Shown here piece after piece: positions 56,543-64,000 of a DNA stretch of 64,000 bases. The notes under the pieces are model-generated. The model saw only the letters and a program-made list of their open reading frames with translations, made no database searches and was not told where the DNA came from. Source of the DNA: Saccharothrix sp. S26 (GTDB lineage: Bacteria > Actinomycetota > Actinomycetes > Mycobacteriales > Pseudonocardiaceae); assembly GCF_021390395.1 (NCBI RefSeq), contig NZ_JAJUWT010000018.1, positions 124,001 through 188,000 on the forward strand, read 5' to 3'. Every line of letters starts with the position of its first letter. The stretch's first letter is position 1. The translations under genes were made by a program, and so were the position numbers.

Positions 56543-57291
56543 CGGAGATCTCCTCGGCCATGGGAAGTCGGAATCGAACGGGACGTCACCCCTGGACTTG
56601 GGTTGTAGCCGTCCCGGTCCACGTGCTCGCGCAACCACCGCTCGGTAGTGGTGATGTGCATCAGCGCAGCGGCCTGGGCGACGGTGGCGTCACGGTCGAC
56701 CAGTGCGTTGTAAATCGCTTCGTGCTCGGCGAGCGTGCGGCTCGCCGCGTTGTCGTCGACCAGCCCGCGCCAGACCCTGGAGCGGACCGTGCGACCGGAG
56801 ATCCCTTCCAGCAGGGTCGTCAACGTCGCGTTGCCGGTGGCGGCGACGACGGCCCGGTGGAAGGCGGCGTCGTGCTCGTTGAGCAGCTCCACGTCGTCGC
56901 GGGCGGCGCGCATCGCGTCGAGGTGCTTCTCGACCACGGCGAGCTCCGAGTCGCTGATCCGCGTGGCCGCCAACCCGGTCGCCACCGGCTCGAACAGCCG
57001 GCGCACCTCGGTGAGCTCCAACAACGTGTCGCCGTGGAGCAACTCCACAGCGGACGCGATGCTGCCGAGCAGCACCTCGGGCTCCAGGCTGGTCACGTAG
57101 GTGCCGTCGCCCCGCCGGATCTCCAGCACCCGCGCGACCACCAGCGCCTTGACCGCCTCCCGCATGAGGTTGCGGGACAGGCCCAACTCGGCGGCCAACT
57201 GCTGCTCGGGGGGCAGCTTGCTCCCCGGCGGCAGCTCACCCGACTGGATCAGATCTCTGATTCGGTCGATGGCCTTGTCGGTCAGTGACAT
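56539..57291 (-). CDS. GntR-family (FadR subtype) regulator, paralogue 2, first gene of the fucose/lar operon
   Basis: A 250-residue FadR-type regulator with HTH IRDLIQSGELPPGSKLPPEQQLAAELGLSRNLMREAVKALV, wing IRRGDGTYVTSLEP and FCD domain (EVRRLFEPVATGLAATRI, HDAAFHRAVVAATGN, LAEHEAIYNAL). It is a close paralogue of the regulator at 47968, implying duplication within the locus. It is the promoter-proximal gene of the nine-gene minus-strand operon and divergent from the fuconate dehydratase gene, so it most likely controls both through 57336-57485. Confidence 0.9.
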   Translation of the reverse strand: MSLTDKAIDRIRDLIQSGELPPGSKLPPEQQLAAELGLSRNLMREAVKALVVARVLEIRRGDGTYVTSLEPEVLLGSIASAVELLHGDTLLELTEVRRLFEPVATGLAATRISDSELAVVEKHLDAMRAARDDVELLNEHDAAFHRAVVAATGNATLTTLLEGISGRTVRSRVWRGLVDDNAASRTLAEHEAIYNALVDRDATVAQAAALMHITTTERWLREHVDRDGYNPSPGVTSRSIPTSHGRGDLR

Positions 57292-57336
57292 CGGTGTCCC
57301 CCAAGAGGTGGCTTACGCGGCGACAGGCTAGCAATA

Positions 57337-57365
57337 CATCCCATCTCTACGGAAGAGGTGGGATG
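57337..57365. promoter_or_regulatory. Inverted-repeat operator candidate between the divergent fucose operons
   Basis: CATCCCATCTCT (57337-57348) and AGAGGTGGGATG (57354-57365) form an 11-of-12 inverted repeat about 46 bases before the gntR start. A third CATCCCAT lies at 57477-57484 on the dehydratase side. These are candidate sites for the GntR at 56539; a plain hairpin is the alternative. Confidence 0.5.
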
Positions 57366-57595
57366 ACGTGCGCTCCGAGAGTGGCCAGCGTCGGCGCATC
57401 TTCCTGCATCTTTAACGATCCAATGTTGCGAATCGACGCTCAAGCTGGACATCGGAGCTTCGGCAACCTATAAATCCATCCCATGTCCGGCGTTGAGTGG
57501 TTGCACCGCGGACATGTCATGGACACACAACGAAGGGGTAGTCGCGATGACTTCGACCCGAGGCCGAGGCTTTCGAGCCGGAAGTGCCGGGCACG

Positions 57596-58903
57596 ATGAC
57601 TGAGCTGATCACCGCCGTCGACGCGGTCGACGTGCGGTTCCCGACCTCGCTCGAGCTCGACGGCTCCGACGCCATGAACCCCGAACCCGACTACTCCGCC
57701 GCCTACGTGACCCTGCGGACCAGCGAGGGCGCGGAGGGCCACGGGCTCGCCTTCACCGTCGGGCGCGGCAACGAGGTCGAGGTGGCCGCCGTGCGCGCCC
57801 TGGCCCCGTTGGTCGTCGGCCTGCCGGTGGACGACGTGCTGGCCGACCTGGGGGCGTTCTCGCGCCGCCTGACCGGCGACAGCCAGCTTCGGTGGCTCGG
57901 CCCGGAGAAGGGCGCCATCCACATGGCCGCCGCCGCCATCGTCAACGCCGTCTGGGACCTGTACGGGCGGCGCGAGGGCAAGCCGGTCTGGCAACTGCTC
58001 GCCGAGCTGTCCCCCGAGCGGTTGGTCGACCTGGTGGACTTCCGCTACCTCGAAGACGCCCTCACCCGCGACGAGGCGCTGGACATCCTGCGCCGCGCCG
58101 AACCGGGCCGCGCCGAGCGCACGGCCCACCTCCTGCGGCACGGCTACCCGGCCTACACCACCACACCGGGGTGGCTGGGCTACGACGACGAGAAGCTCGT
58201 GCGCCTGTCGAAGGAGGCCGTGTCCGACGGCTTCACCCAGATCAAGCTCAAGGTCGGCGCCGACCCCGGCGACGACGTGCGCCGCCTGCGGCTGGCCCGC
58301 GAGGCGGTCGGACCCGACATCCGGATCGCGGTCGACGCCAACCAGGCGTGGGGCGTGCGGCAGGCGATCGACTGGATGACCCCGCTGCTGCCCTACGACC
58401 CGTACTGGATCGAGGAACCGACCTCGCCCGACGACATCCTGGGCCACGCCGCGATCCGGCGGGCGATCGCGCCCGTGAAGGTCGCCACCGGCGAGCACAC
58501 CCACAACCAGGTGATGTTCAAGCAACTGCTCCAGGCGGGCGCGCTCGACATCCTGCAACTCGACGCGAGCCGCACGGCGGGCGTCACCGAGAACGTCGCC
58601 ATCCTGTTGCTGGCGGCCAAGTTCGGCGTCCCGGTCTGCCCGCACGCGGGCGGCGTCGGGCTGTGCGAGATGGTCCAGCACCTGGCGATGTTCGACTACG
58701 TGGCCGTCAGCGGCACCACCGAGGACCGCGTGATCGAGTACGTCGACCACCTGCACGAGCACTTCACCGACCCGGTGCGCATCCGCGACGGCCACTACCT
58801 CGCCCCGACCGCACCCGGCATCAGCGCCGAGCTGCACCCCGAGTCCGTCGCCGCCCACCGCTTCCCGGACGGGCCCGTGTGGAACCGGCAGGCCACGGCA
58901 TGA
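57596..58903 (+). CDS. L-fuconate dehydratase (enolase superfamily)
   Basis: A 435-residue enolase-superfamily enzyme. TQIKLKVG supplies the Lys217/Lys219 pair, DANQAW Asp248, WIEEPT Glu274, ATGEH Glu300, QLDASR Asp323 and VCPHAGG His350. These are within one to three positions of the catalytic and Mg-binding residues of Xanthomonas L-fuconate dehydratase (K220, D248, E274, E301, D324, H351). TTTPGWLGY near 188-196 is another family block. It dehydrates L-fuconate to 2-keto-3-deoxy-L-fuconate. It heads the plus-strand operon and its stop overlaps the SDR start (ATGA). Confidence 0.93.
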   Translation: MTELITAVDAVDVRFPTSLELDGSDAMNPEPDYSAAYVTLRTSEGAEGHGLAFTVGRGNEVEVAAVRALAPLVVGLPVDDVLADLGAFSRRLTGDSQLRWLGPEKGAIHMAAAAIVNAVWDLYGRREGKPVWQLLAELSPERLVDLVDFRYLEDALTRDEALDILRRAEPGRAERTAHLLRHGYPAYTTTPGWLGYDDEKLVRLSKEAVSDGFTQIKLKVGADPGDDVRRLRLAREAVGPDIRIAVDANQAWGVRQAIDWMTPLLPYDPYWIEEPTSPDDILGHAAIRRAIAPVKVATGEHTHNQVMFKQLLQAGALDILQLDASRTAGVTENVAILLLAAKFGVPVCPHAGGVGLCEMVQHLAMFDYVAVSGTTEDRVIEYVDHLHEHFTDPVRIRDGHYLAPTAPGISAELHPESVAAHRFPDGPVWNRQATA

Positions 58904-59658
58904 GCGCGCCCGAGTTCACCGGCCTGACGGCCGTGGTCACCGGCGGCGCGTCCGGCATCGGCCTGGCCACCGCCCTGTTGCTGGCTTCCCGGGGCGCGCG
59001 GGTCGCGTGCCTGGACCTGGTACCGGACGGCGTGCCCGAGCCGCTGATCGGGATCCGGGCGGACGTGTCCGACGACGTCGCGGTCCGGGCCGCCGTCGAG
59101 GAGGCCGCGCAGCGACTCGGCGGCATCGACGTGCTGGTCAACAACGCCGGCATCGGCGCCCAAGGCACGATCGAGGACAACCCCGACGACGAGTGGCGGC
59201 GGGTGTTCGAGGTCAACGTGTTCGGGATCGTCCGCACCACCCGCGCCGCGTTGCCCTACCTGCGCGAGTCCCGCCACGCGGCGATCGTCAACACCTGCTC
59301 CATCGCCGCGACCGCCGGCCTGCCCGACCGCGTCCTGTACTCCTCCACCAAGGGCGCGGTGCTCGCCCTCACCCGCGCCACCGCCGCGGACCTCGTCCGC
59401 GACGGCATCCGCGTCAACTGCGTCAACCCCGGCACCGCCGACACCCCGTGGATCGGCCGCCTGCTCGACCGCGCCGACGACCCCGAAGCCGAACGGGCCG
59501 CGTTGAACGCCCGTCAGCCGATGGGTCGCCTCGTCACCGCCGACGAGGTCGCCGCGGCCATCGCCTACCTGGCCAGCCCGCTGTCCGGTTCGACCACGGG
59601 CACCGACCTCGCCGTCGACGGCGGCATGAGCGGACTGCGCGTCCGTCCCCGCTCCTGA
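58900..59658 (+). CDS. SDR-family dehydrogenase, probable 2-keto-3-deoxy-L-fuconate dehydrogenase
   Basis: A 252-residue short-chain dehydrogenase. It has VVTGGASGIGLATALLLASRGARV for NAD binding, NNAG, NTCSIAATAG with the catalytic Ser, YSSTKGAV (Tyr-x-x-x-Lys) and NCVNPGTADTPW. Asp after the second strand (CLDLVPD) suggests NAD preference. It would oxidise C4 of 2-keto-3-deoxy-L-fuconate to the diketo acid cleaved by the FAH-family enzyme. It is translationally coupled to the dehydratase. Confidence 0.88.
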   Translation: MSAPEFTGLTAVVTGGASGIGLATALLLASRGARVACLDLVPDGVPEPLIGIRADVSDDVAVRAAVEEAAQRLGGIDVLVNNAGIGAQGTIEDNPDDEWRRVFEVNVFGIVRTTRAALPYLRESRHAAIVNTCSIAATAGLPDRVLYSSTKGAVLALTRATAADLVRDGIRVNCVNPGTADTPWIGRLLDRADDPEAERAALNARQPMGRLVTADEVAAAIAYLASPLSGSTTGTDLAVDGGMSGLRVRPRS

Positions 59659-59699
59659 TCCCCCCAAGTTCCCAGAGCAACGTCGCTAGGAGAACCGCC

Positions 59700-60764
59700 G
59701 TGAAGACCACCAACCGCACCATCGCCGCCCTCGGCGCAGTCGCCGCGCTCACCGCAGCCCTCACCGCCTGCGGCGGTTCCGACGCCGGGTCCGCCGGGAA
59801 CGGCAAGCCCGTGGTCGGCCTCGACTTCCCCCGTTCCGACACCGACTTCTGGAACTCCTACATCAAGTACAGCCCCGACTTCGCCACCGACTTCGGGCTC
59901 GACCTCAAGACCACCAACTCGCAGAACGACGTCGCCAAGCTCACCGCCAACATCCAGACCTTGATCAGCCAGGGCGTCAAGGGCGTCGCGATGGCCCCGC
60001 AGGACACCGCGGCCATCGCGCCCACGCTGGAGCAGCTGTCAGCGAAGAAGATCCCGGTGGTCACCGTGGACACCCGGCCCGACACCGGCGACGTCTACAT
60101 GGTGGTGCGGGCCGACAACCGCGCGTACGGCGAGAAGGCCTGCCGGTTCCTCGGCGCCAAGCTGGGCGGCAAGGGCAAGGTCGTGATGTTGCAGGGCGAC
60201 CTCGCCTCGATCAACGGCCGCGACCGCACCGAGGCGTTCAACGACTGCATGAAGGCCAACTACCCCGACATCACGGTCTTCGGCGAGGCCACGAACTGGG
60301 ACGGCGCGGTCGCCGCGCAGAAGCTGCAGACCGACCTGACCGCCCACCCCGACATCAAGGGCGTCTACATGCAGTCCAGCTTCGCCCTCGCCGGCACCCT
60401 CCAGGTGCTCAAGCAGAAGAACCTGCTGGTCGGCCCGGACGACCCGAAGCACGTGTTCGTGGTCTCCAACGACGGCATCCCCGAGGAGCTGCGCAACATC
60501 GCCGAGGGCAAGATCGACGCCACCGTCTCGCAGCCGGCCGACCTCTACGCCAAGTACGCGCTGCACTACCTGAAGGCCGCGATCGACGGCAAGACGTTCG
60601 CGCCCGGCAAGACCGACCACGACAGCACGATCATCCAGGTCCGTGAAGGTCTGCTGGAGGACCAGCTCTCCGCGCCCCTGGTCACCGCCGACGGCGGCAC
60701 CTACGACGGCGTTCCCAGCCTCAAGGCCGACGACAGGTCCCTCTGGGGCACCGAGCACCTCTGA
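59700..60764 (+). CDS. Sugar-binding lipoprotein, probable L-fucose binding protein
   Basis: A 354-residue type I periplasmic-binding-protein lipoprotein. The signal ends at ALTAC (Cys about 24). VVGLDFPRSDTDFWNSYIKY, KLTANIQTLISQGVKGVAMAPQDTAA, VVTVDTRPDTGDVYMVVRADN and FVVSNDGIPEELRNIAEGKIDATVSQPADLYAKY are typical CUT2 features. AGGAGA lies six bases before GTG 59700. It follows the SDR gene by 41 bases and leads the importer. L-fucose (or a close 6-deoxysugar) as ligand is inferred from the catabolic genes. Confidence 0.87.
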   Translation: MKTTNRTIAALGAVAALTAALTACGGSDAGSAGNGKPVVGLDFPRSDTDFWNSYIKYSPDFATDFGLDLKTTNSQNDVAKLTANIQTLISQGVKGVAMAPQDTAAIAPTLEQLSAKKIPVVTVDTRPDTGDVYMVVRADNRAYGEKACRFLGAKLGGKGKVVMLQGDLASINGRDRTEAFNDCMKANYPDITVFGEATNWDGAVAAQKLQTDLTAHPDIKGVYMQSSFALAGTLQVLKQKNLLVGPDDPKHVFVVSNDGIPEELRNIAEGKIDATVSQPADLYAKYALHYLKAAIDGKTFAPGKTDHDSTIIQVREGLLEDQLSAPLVTADGGTYDGVPSLKADDRSLWGTEHL

Positions 60765-60783
60765 TCGGAAGGCGAGCACCGAG

Positions 60784-62289
60784 ATGGTTACCGCCGCGCC
60801 CGTCGCCGAGGCGACGGGCATCACCAAGCGGTTCGGGTCCACAGTGGCCCTGCACGACGCCTCCATCAGGATCGAAGCCGGGCAGACCCACGCGTTGGTC
60901 GGGCGCAACGGCGCGGGCAAATCCACACTGGTGTCCATCCTCACCGGCCTGCAAGCCCCGGACGAGGGTGAGGTCAGCTTCGGCGGCGAGCCCGCGCCGC
61001 GGCTCGCCGACCGCGACACCTGGCGGCAGCGGGTGGCGTGCGTCTACCAGAAGTCGACCATCATCCCCGAGCTGACCGTCGCGGAGAACCTCTTCCTCAA
61101 CCGCCACGACCACGGCCCCGGTGGCCTGATCAGCTGGAAGGCGGTGCGCGACAAAGCACGCGACCTGCTGGAAACCTGGTCGGTCGACGTCGACGTGCGC
61201 ACACCCGCACGAGAACTCGACGTCGAACAGCGGCAGTTCGTGGAGATCGCCAGGGCACTGTCGTTCGGAGCCCGGTTCATCATCCTCGACGAGCCCACAG
61301 CCCAGCTCGACGCGGCCGCCATCAACCGGCTGTTCGCCCGCATCACCGACCTCCAGCAACAGGGAGTCACCTTCCTGTTCATCAGCCACCACCTGCAGGA
61401 GATCTACGAGATCTGCGACACGGTCACGGTGTTCCGCGACGCCCGGCACATCCTCACCGCCCCGGTCGACGACCTGCCCCGCACCGAACTGGTCGCCGCC
61501 ATGACCGGTGAGGCCGCAGCGGAGGCCGTCAGCCGGCGCCGAGGACCATCGGCGCACGCCGCCAAGGTGCTCAACGTGGCCGGATTGTCCCTCCCTGGTG
61601 TGTACGACGACGTGTCGTTCACCGTCCGGGCCGGCGAGATCGTCGGTCTCGCCGGCGCGGCGAGCAGCGGCCGCATCGAGATCGCCGAAACCGTCGTCGG
61701 ACTGCGGACGGCCACCGGCGGCACCGTCGAGATCGCGGGCGCCCGGCCGCGGCCGGGCAGTGTCCCGGCCGCGTTGGCGGCCGGTGTGGGTTTCGTCCCC
61801 CAGGATCGCCACCACCAGGGTTACGTGCCGGACATGTCCATCGCCGACAACGGCACCCTCACCATCCCGGACCGGCTCGGCCGCGCCGGGTTCATCGACG
61901 GCCGCCGGCGCGACCACTTCGCCCGATCGATGATCGACAAGCTCGCGATCAAGACCCCGGGACCGCAGCTGCCGGTCTCCGGCCTGTCCGGCGGCAACCA
62001 GCAGAAGGTCGTGACGGCACGCGCGCTGGCCAACGACCCGAAGCTGCTGGTGCTGATCAACCCGACCGCGGGCGTCGACGTGCGGTCCAAGGAATTCCTG
62101 CTGGGCAAGGTCGAGCAGATCGCCGAATCCGGCACCGGCGTGCTCATCGCCTCCGACGAACTCGACGACCTGCGCCTGTGCGACCGCGTCCTGGTGGTGT
62201 TCCAGGGCCGATTGGTCGCCGAGATACCGGGCGGTTGGCACGACCACCAGCTCGTGGCCGCGATGGAAGGAATGAACCTCGATGTCTGA
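60784..62289 (+). CDS. Sugar ABC transporter ATP-binding protein, RbsA/RhaT-like double domain
   Basis: A 501-residue protein with two nucleotide-binding domains. Domain 1 has Walker A GRNGAGKST, Walker B FIILDEPTAQLD and the switch FISHH; its signature reads LDVEQRQ instead of LSGGQ. Domain 2 has the intact signature LSGGNQQK, but its P-loop is GAASSGRIE and its Walker B is LLVLINPTAGVD, lacking the catalytic Glu. The two domains are thus complementary, which is usual for CUT2 transporters. ATG 60784 has GGAAGG upstream. It overlaps the permease start by eight bases. Confidence 0.88.
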   Translation: MVTAAPVAEATGITKRFGSTVALHDASIRIEAGQTHALVGRNGAGKSTLVSILTGLQAPDEGEVSFGGEPAPRLADRDTWRQRVACVYQKSTIIPELTVAENLFLNRHDHGPGGLISWKAVRDKARDLLETWSVDVDVRTPARELDVEQRQFVEIARALSFGARFIILDEPTAQLDAAAINRLFARITDLQQQGVTFLFISHHLQEIYEICDTVTVFRDARHILTAPVDDLPRTELVAAMTGEAAAEAVSRRRGPSAHAAKVLNVAGLSLPGVYDDVSFTVRAGEIVGLAGAASSGRIEIAETVVGLRTATGGTVEIAGARPRPGSVPAALAAGVGFVPQDRHHQGYVPDMSIADNGTLTIPDRLGRAGFIDGRRRDHFARSMIDKLAIKTPGPQLPVSGLSGGNQQKVVTARALANDPKLLVLINPTAGVDVRSKEFLLGKVEQIAESGTGVLIASDELDDLRLCDRVLVVFQGRLVAEIPGGWHDHQLVAAMEGMNLDV

Positions 62290-63340
62290 GAGCAAGACCG
62301 CCGTCGCGGTCACCGGGAACGGCTCGACCGGCGGGACCGCCGGGAAGGGCTCGTCATCCCGGTCCACCGGCAAGCGGAGGATCGCCTTCGCCCGGCTGCG
62401 CGACCTGGCGCTCATCCCGGCGATCATCGTGATCGCGATCGTCGGCCAACTGGTCAGCCCGGTGTTCCTCCAGGCCGACAACCTGATCAACATCCTCCAG
62501 ACCATGTCGGAGATCGCCGTCCTGGTCCTGGCCCAGACGATGGTCCTGATCGTCAAGAAGATGGACCTCTCCCTGGAGTCCACCGTCGGCCTCGCACCCG
62601 GGGTCGCCGCATGGCTCACCGTCCCGGTCGGCGCGGGCCACGGACTGGGCCTGCTGCCGGGCGGCTGGTCGGTGCCCATCACGTTGGCCGTCGGCGTCCT
62701 GGTCGGCGTCGTCAACGCGCTGTTCATCATCCGGTTCGGGCTCAACGGCTTCATCGTCACGCTCGGCATGCTGATCGTGCTGCGCGGCATCCTCACCGGC
62801 ATCTCCGGCGGCCAGACGTTCTTCCGCCTCCCCGAATCCATGCTCTACCTCGGCACCACCCAATGGCTCGGCATGCCCGCCTCGGTCTGGCTGTGCCTGA
62901 TCCTCTTCGCGATCGGCATCGTGGTCCTCGGCTTCACCACCTTCGGCCGATCCCTGTACGCGATCGGCGGCAACGTCGACGCGGCCAAGGCAGCCGGCAT
63001 CCGCACCGACCGGGTGCTCTGGATCGTCATCGTCACCGCCAGCCTGCTCGCCGCCCTCGGCGGCCTCCTGCTGTCCGGCCGCCTCGCCTCGGTCGCCTCC
63101 GGCCAGGGCAACGGCTACATCTTCACCGTCTTCGCCGCGGCCGTCATCGGCGGCATCAGCCTCAACGGCGGCAAGGGCACGATGTTCGGCGCCTTCACCG
63201 GCATCCTGCTGCTGTTCATGATCCAGAACGTGCTCACCCTCGGCGGCGTCCCCGCACAGTGGATCGGCGCCCTCAACGGCACCATCATCCTCATCGCCCT
63301 GGCCGTGTCCCGCATCACCGGAGGCAAAGCACAGGATTAG
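62282..63340 (+). CDS. Sugar ABC transporter permease, RbsC-like
   Basis: A 352-residue membrane protein with a long Gly/Ser-rich cytoplasmic N-terminus (about 1-35) and about ten membrane segments. Family blocks are TMVLIVKKMDLSLESTVGLAPG, FGLNGFIVTLGMLIVLRGI, GRSLYAIGGNVDAAKAAGI and AAVIGGISLNGGKGTMFGAF. It forms the channel for the fucose-type importer and is the last gene of the plus-strand operon. The next sequence is transposase debris. Confidence 0.9.
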   Translation: MSESKTAVAVTGNGSTGGTAGKGSSSRSTGKRRIAFARLRDLALIPAIIVIAIVGQLVSPVFLQADNLINILQTMSEIAVLVLAQTMVLIVKKMDLSLESTVGLAPGVAAWLTVPVGAGHGLGLLPGGWSVPITLAVGVLVGVVNALFIIRFGLNGFIVTLGMLIVLRGILTGISGGQTFFRLPESMLYLGTTQWLGMPASVWLCLILFAIGIVVLGFTTFGRSLYAIGGNVDAAKAAGIRTDRVLWIVIVTASLLAALGGLLLSGRLASVASGQGNGYIFTVFAAAVIGGISLNGGKGTMFGAFTGILLLFMIQNVLTLGGVPAQWIGALNGTIILIALAVSRITGGKAQD

Positions 63341-63344
63341 CAGG

Positions 63345-64000
63345 GTTTCGTCAGGTGGTGTCGACCTGCGGTTTCTGTGGGTGGTAGTGGCCTGGACGGG
63401 TTGTCTGCAGGTGTGGCAGACACCGGTCCAGGCCGCGAGCAGATGTTGGAGTTGGCGCAGGACGGCCTGAAGGGGCGGGCCTGCGCAGGGCTTTTGGGGT
63501 GCGGCGCAGCTTGGTGCAGATGGCCTGGGCGACCGAGGCGAGGGTGACGTGGCGGTGCCGGCCCAGCCAGGAGCGACCCTCGAAGTGGTCAGGCCGGGAC
63601 CGTCCTTGAGTTCGCGGTGGTCGTGCTCGACGCGCCAGCGCATCTTGGCCGGTTTCATCGGTGGGCCATCCGGCCAGTAGCCGGCACTCGGGCCGGCTGC
63701 CGTGCGCGGCGCGGGTGATGTTGCGGTTGGCCGGACGTACCCGCAGGGAAGGAAGCGCGAGCGCAGGCTCGCGGTCGGGTTGGCGGCGGTTCTGCGGGAG
63801 CCGTGGCGCCAGAGCACGAACCGCCCCGCCGAGCGCCCGGCCTCGGTCACGAAGGCCTTGGCGGTGACGGGTTTGTCGGGGTAGGTCGTCCTGATCGGTG
63901 GGCGGCCGGTGCCCGACCAACTCGGCGGAACGGGGACCGACGAGGCGGGATGCGGGCTGGCGGAGGCCGAGACCGCCACCGCGTGGGCCAGGCCCGTGAC
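63345..64000 (-). pseudogene. IS701-family transposase, C-terminal part, frameshifted, runs off the window
   Basis: Alternating frames give one transposase. Nearest the window edge is WSGTGRPPIRTTYPDKPVTAKAFV, then SAGRFVLWRHGSR, LPSLRVRPANRNITRAAHGSRPECRLLAGWPTDE, KMRWRVEHDHRELKDG and HFEGRSWLGRHRHVTLASVAQAICTKL. At least three shifts are needed. A segment corresponding to the TDYWLSTLP block is deleted between TDE and KMRW. It marks the right border of the fucose locus. Confidence 0.7.

Noticed and set aside
62354..63979. A long minus-strand frame through the permease gene into the transposase
   Set aside because: Only the part beyond 63345 has transposase motifs. The rest is antisense to a clear permease and has compositionally repetitive Asp/Glu/Gly-rich sequence.

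Overview
The window is about 70% G+C, uses many GTG starts, and carries IclR, LacI and GntR regulators, secreted enzymes with ricin-type or CBM2 modules, and one perfect copy of the CebR-type operator. This points to a filamentous actinomycete; the family Pseudonocardiaceae (Actinosynnema/Saccharothrix/Lentzea-like) is my inference only. No rRNA gene, intact tRNA or CRISPR array is visible. Both edges lie in decayed insertion-sequence sequence.

Layout. 0-1.5 kb: transposase scraps around a broken TatD-type hydrolase gene. 1.6-4 kb: an AAHS-type transporter divergent from an IclR regulator. 4.5-6.7 kb: an orphan NMT1-type binding lipoprotein, a secreted SGNH hydrolase and an esterase remnant. 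7.7-10.2 kb: a Cd/Pb-type ArsR sensor and a P1B ATPase, followed by a monooxygenase gene cut off by an IS remnant. 10.5-13.6 kb: a decayed mobile island with integrase and IS110 pieces, a tRNA 3' fragment and the tail of a polymorphic toxin (Hint, DUF6883-like) with a DUF4926-like immunity gene.

13.7-28.6 kb is fructan utilisation in two independent units: (i) GH32-ricin enzyme, PfkB kinase, FrcBCA-like ABC transporter and a divergent LacI; (ii) a LacI-led operon with a MalEFG-like importer, an intracellular GH32-like enzyme and a secreted GH32 levanase. 29-38 kb holds plant-polysaccharide enzymes: ricin-GH43 arabinanase, GH74-CBM2 xyloglucanase under a CebR box, and a 1154-residue ThuA/sorbosone-dehydrogenase/PKD/CBM6/ricin protein. 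38-44.5 kb is eroded: a frameshifted membrane protein, a HTH-only LuxR protein, one intact sugar isomerase/epimerase, an oxidoreductase-isomerase chimera, a ROK pseudogene, a GlsB-like protein and glycosidase scraps.

45-63.3 kb is the most striking region, an apparently complete L-fucose salvage locus. A Tat-exported GH29 fucosidase releases fucose, an RbsABC-like importer takes it up, and a mutarotase-like protein, an aldo-keto reductase, a lactonase, L-fuconate dehydratase, an SDR and an FAH-family hydrolase would convert it to pyruvate and L-lactate. The same operon carries the nickel-pincer lactate racemase larA, its cofactor genes larB, larC and larE, and a glycerate kinase. Nine genes from gntR to larE overlap head to tail. 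Two paralogous GntR regulators and shared DNA motifs suggest the parts are co-regulated.
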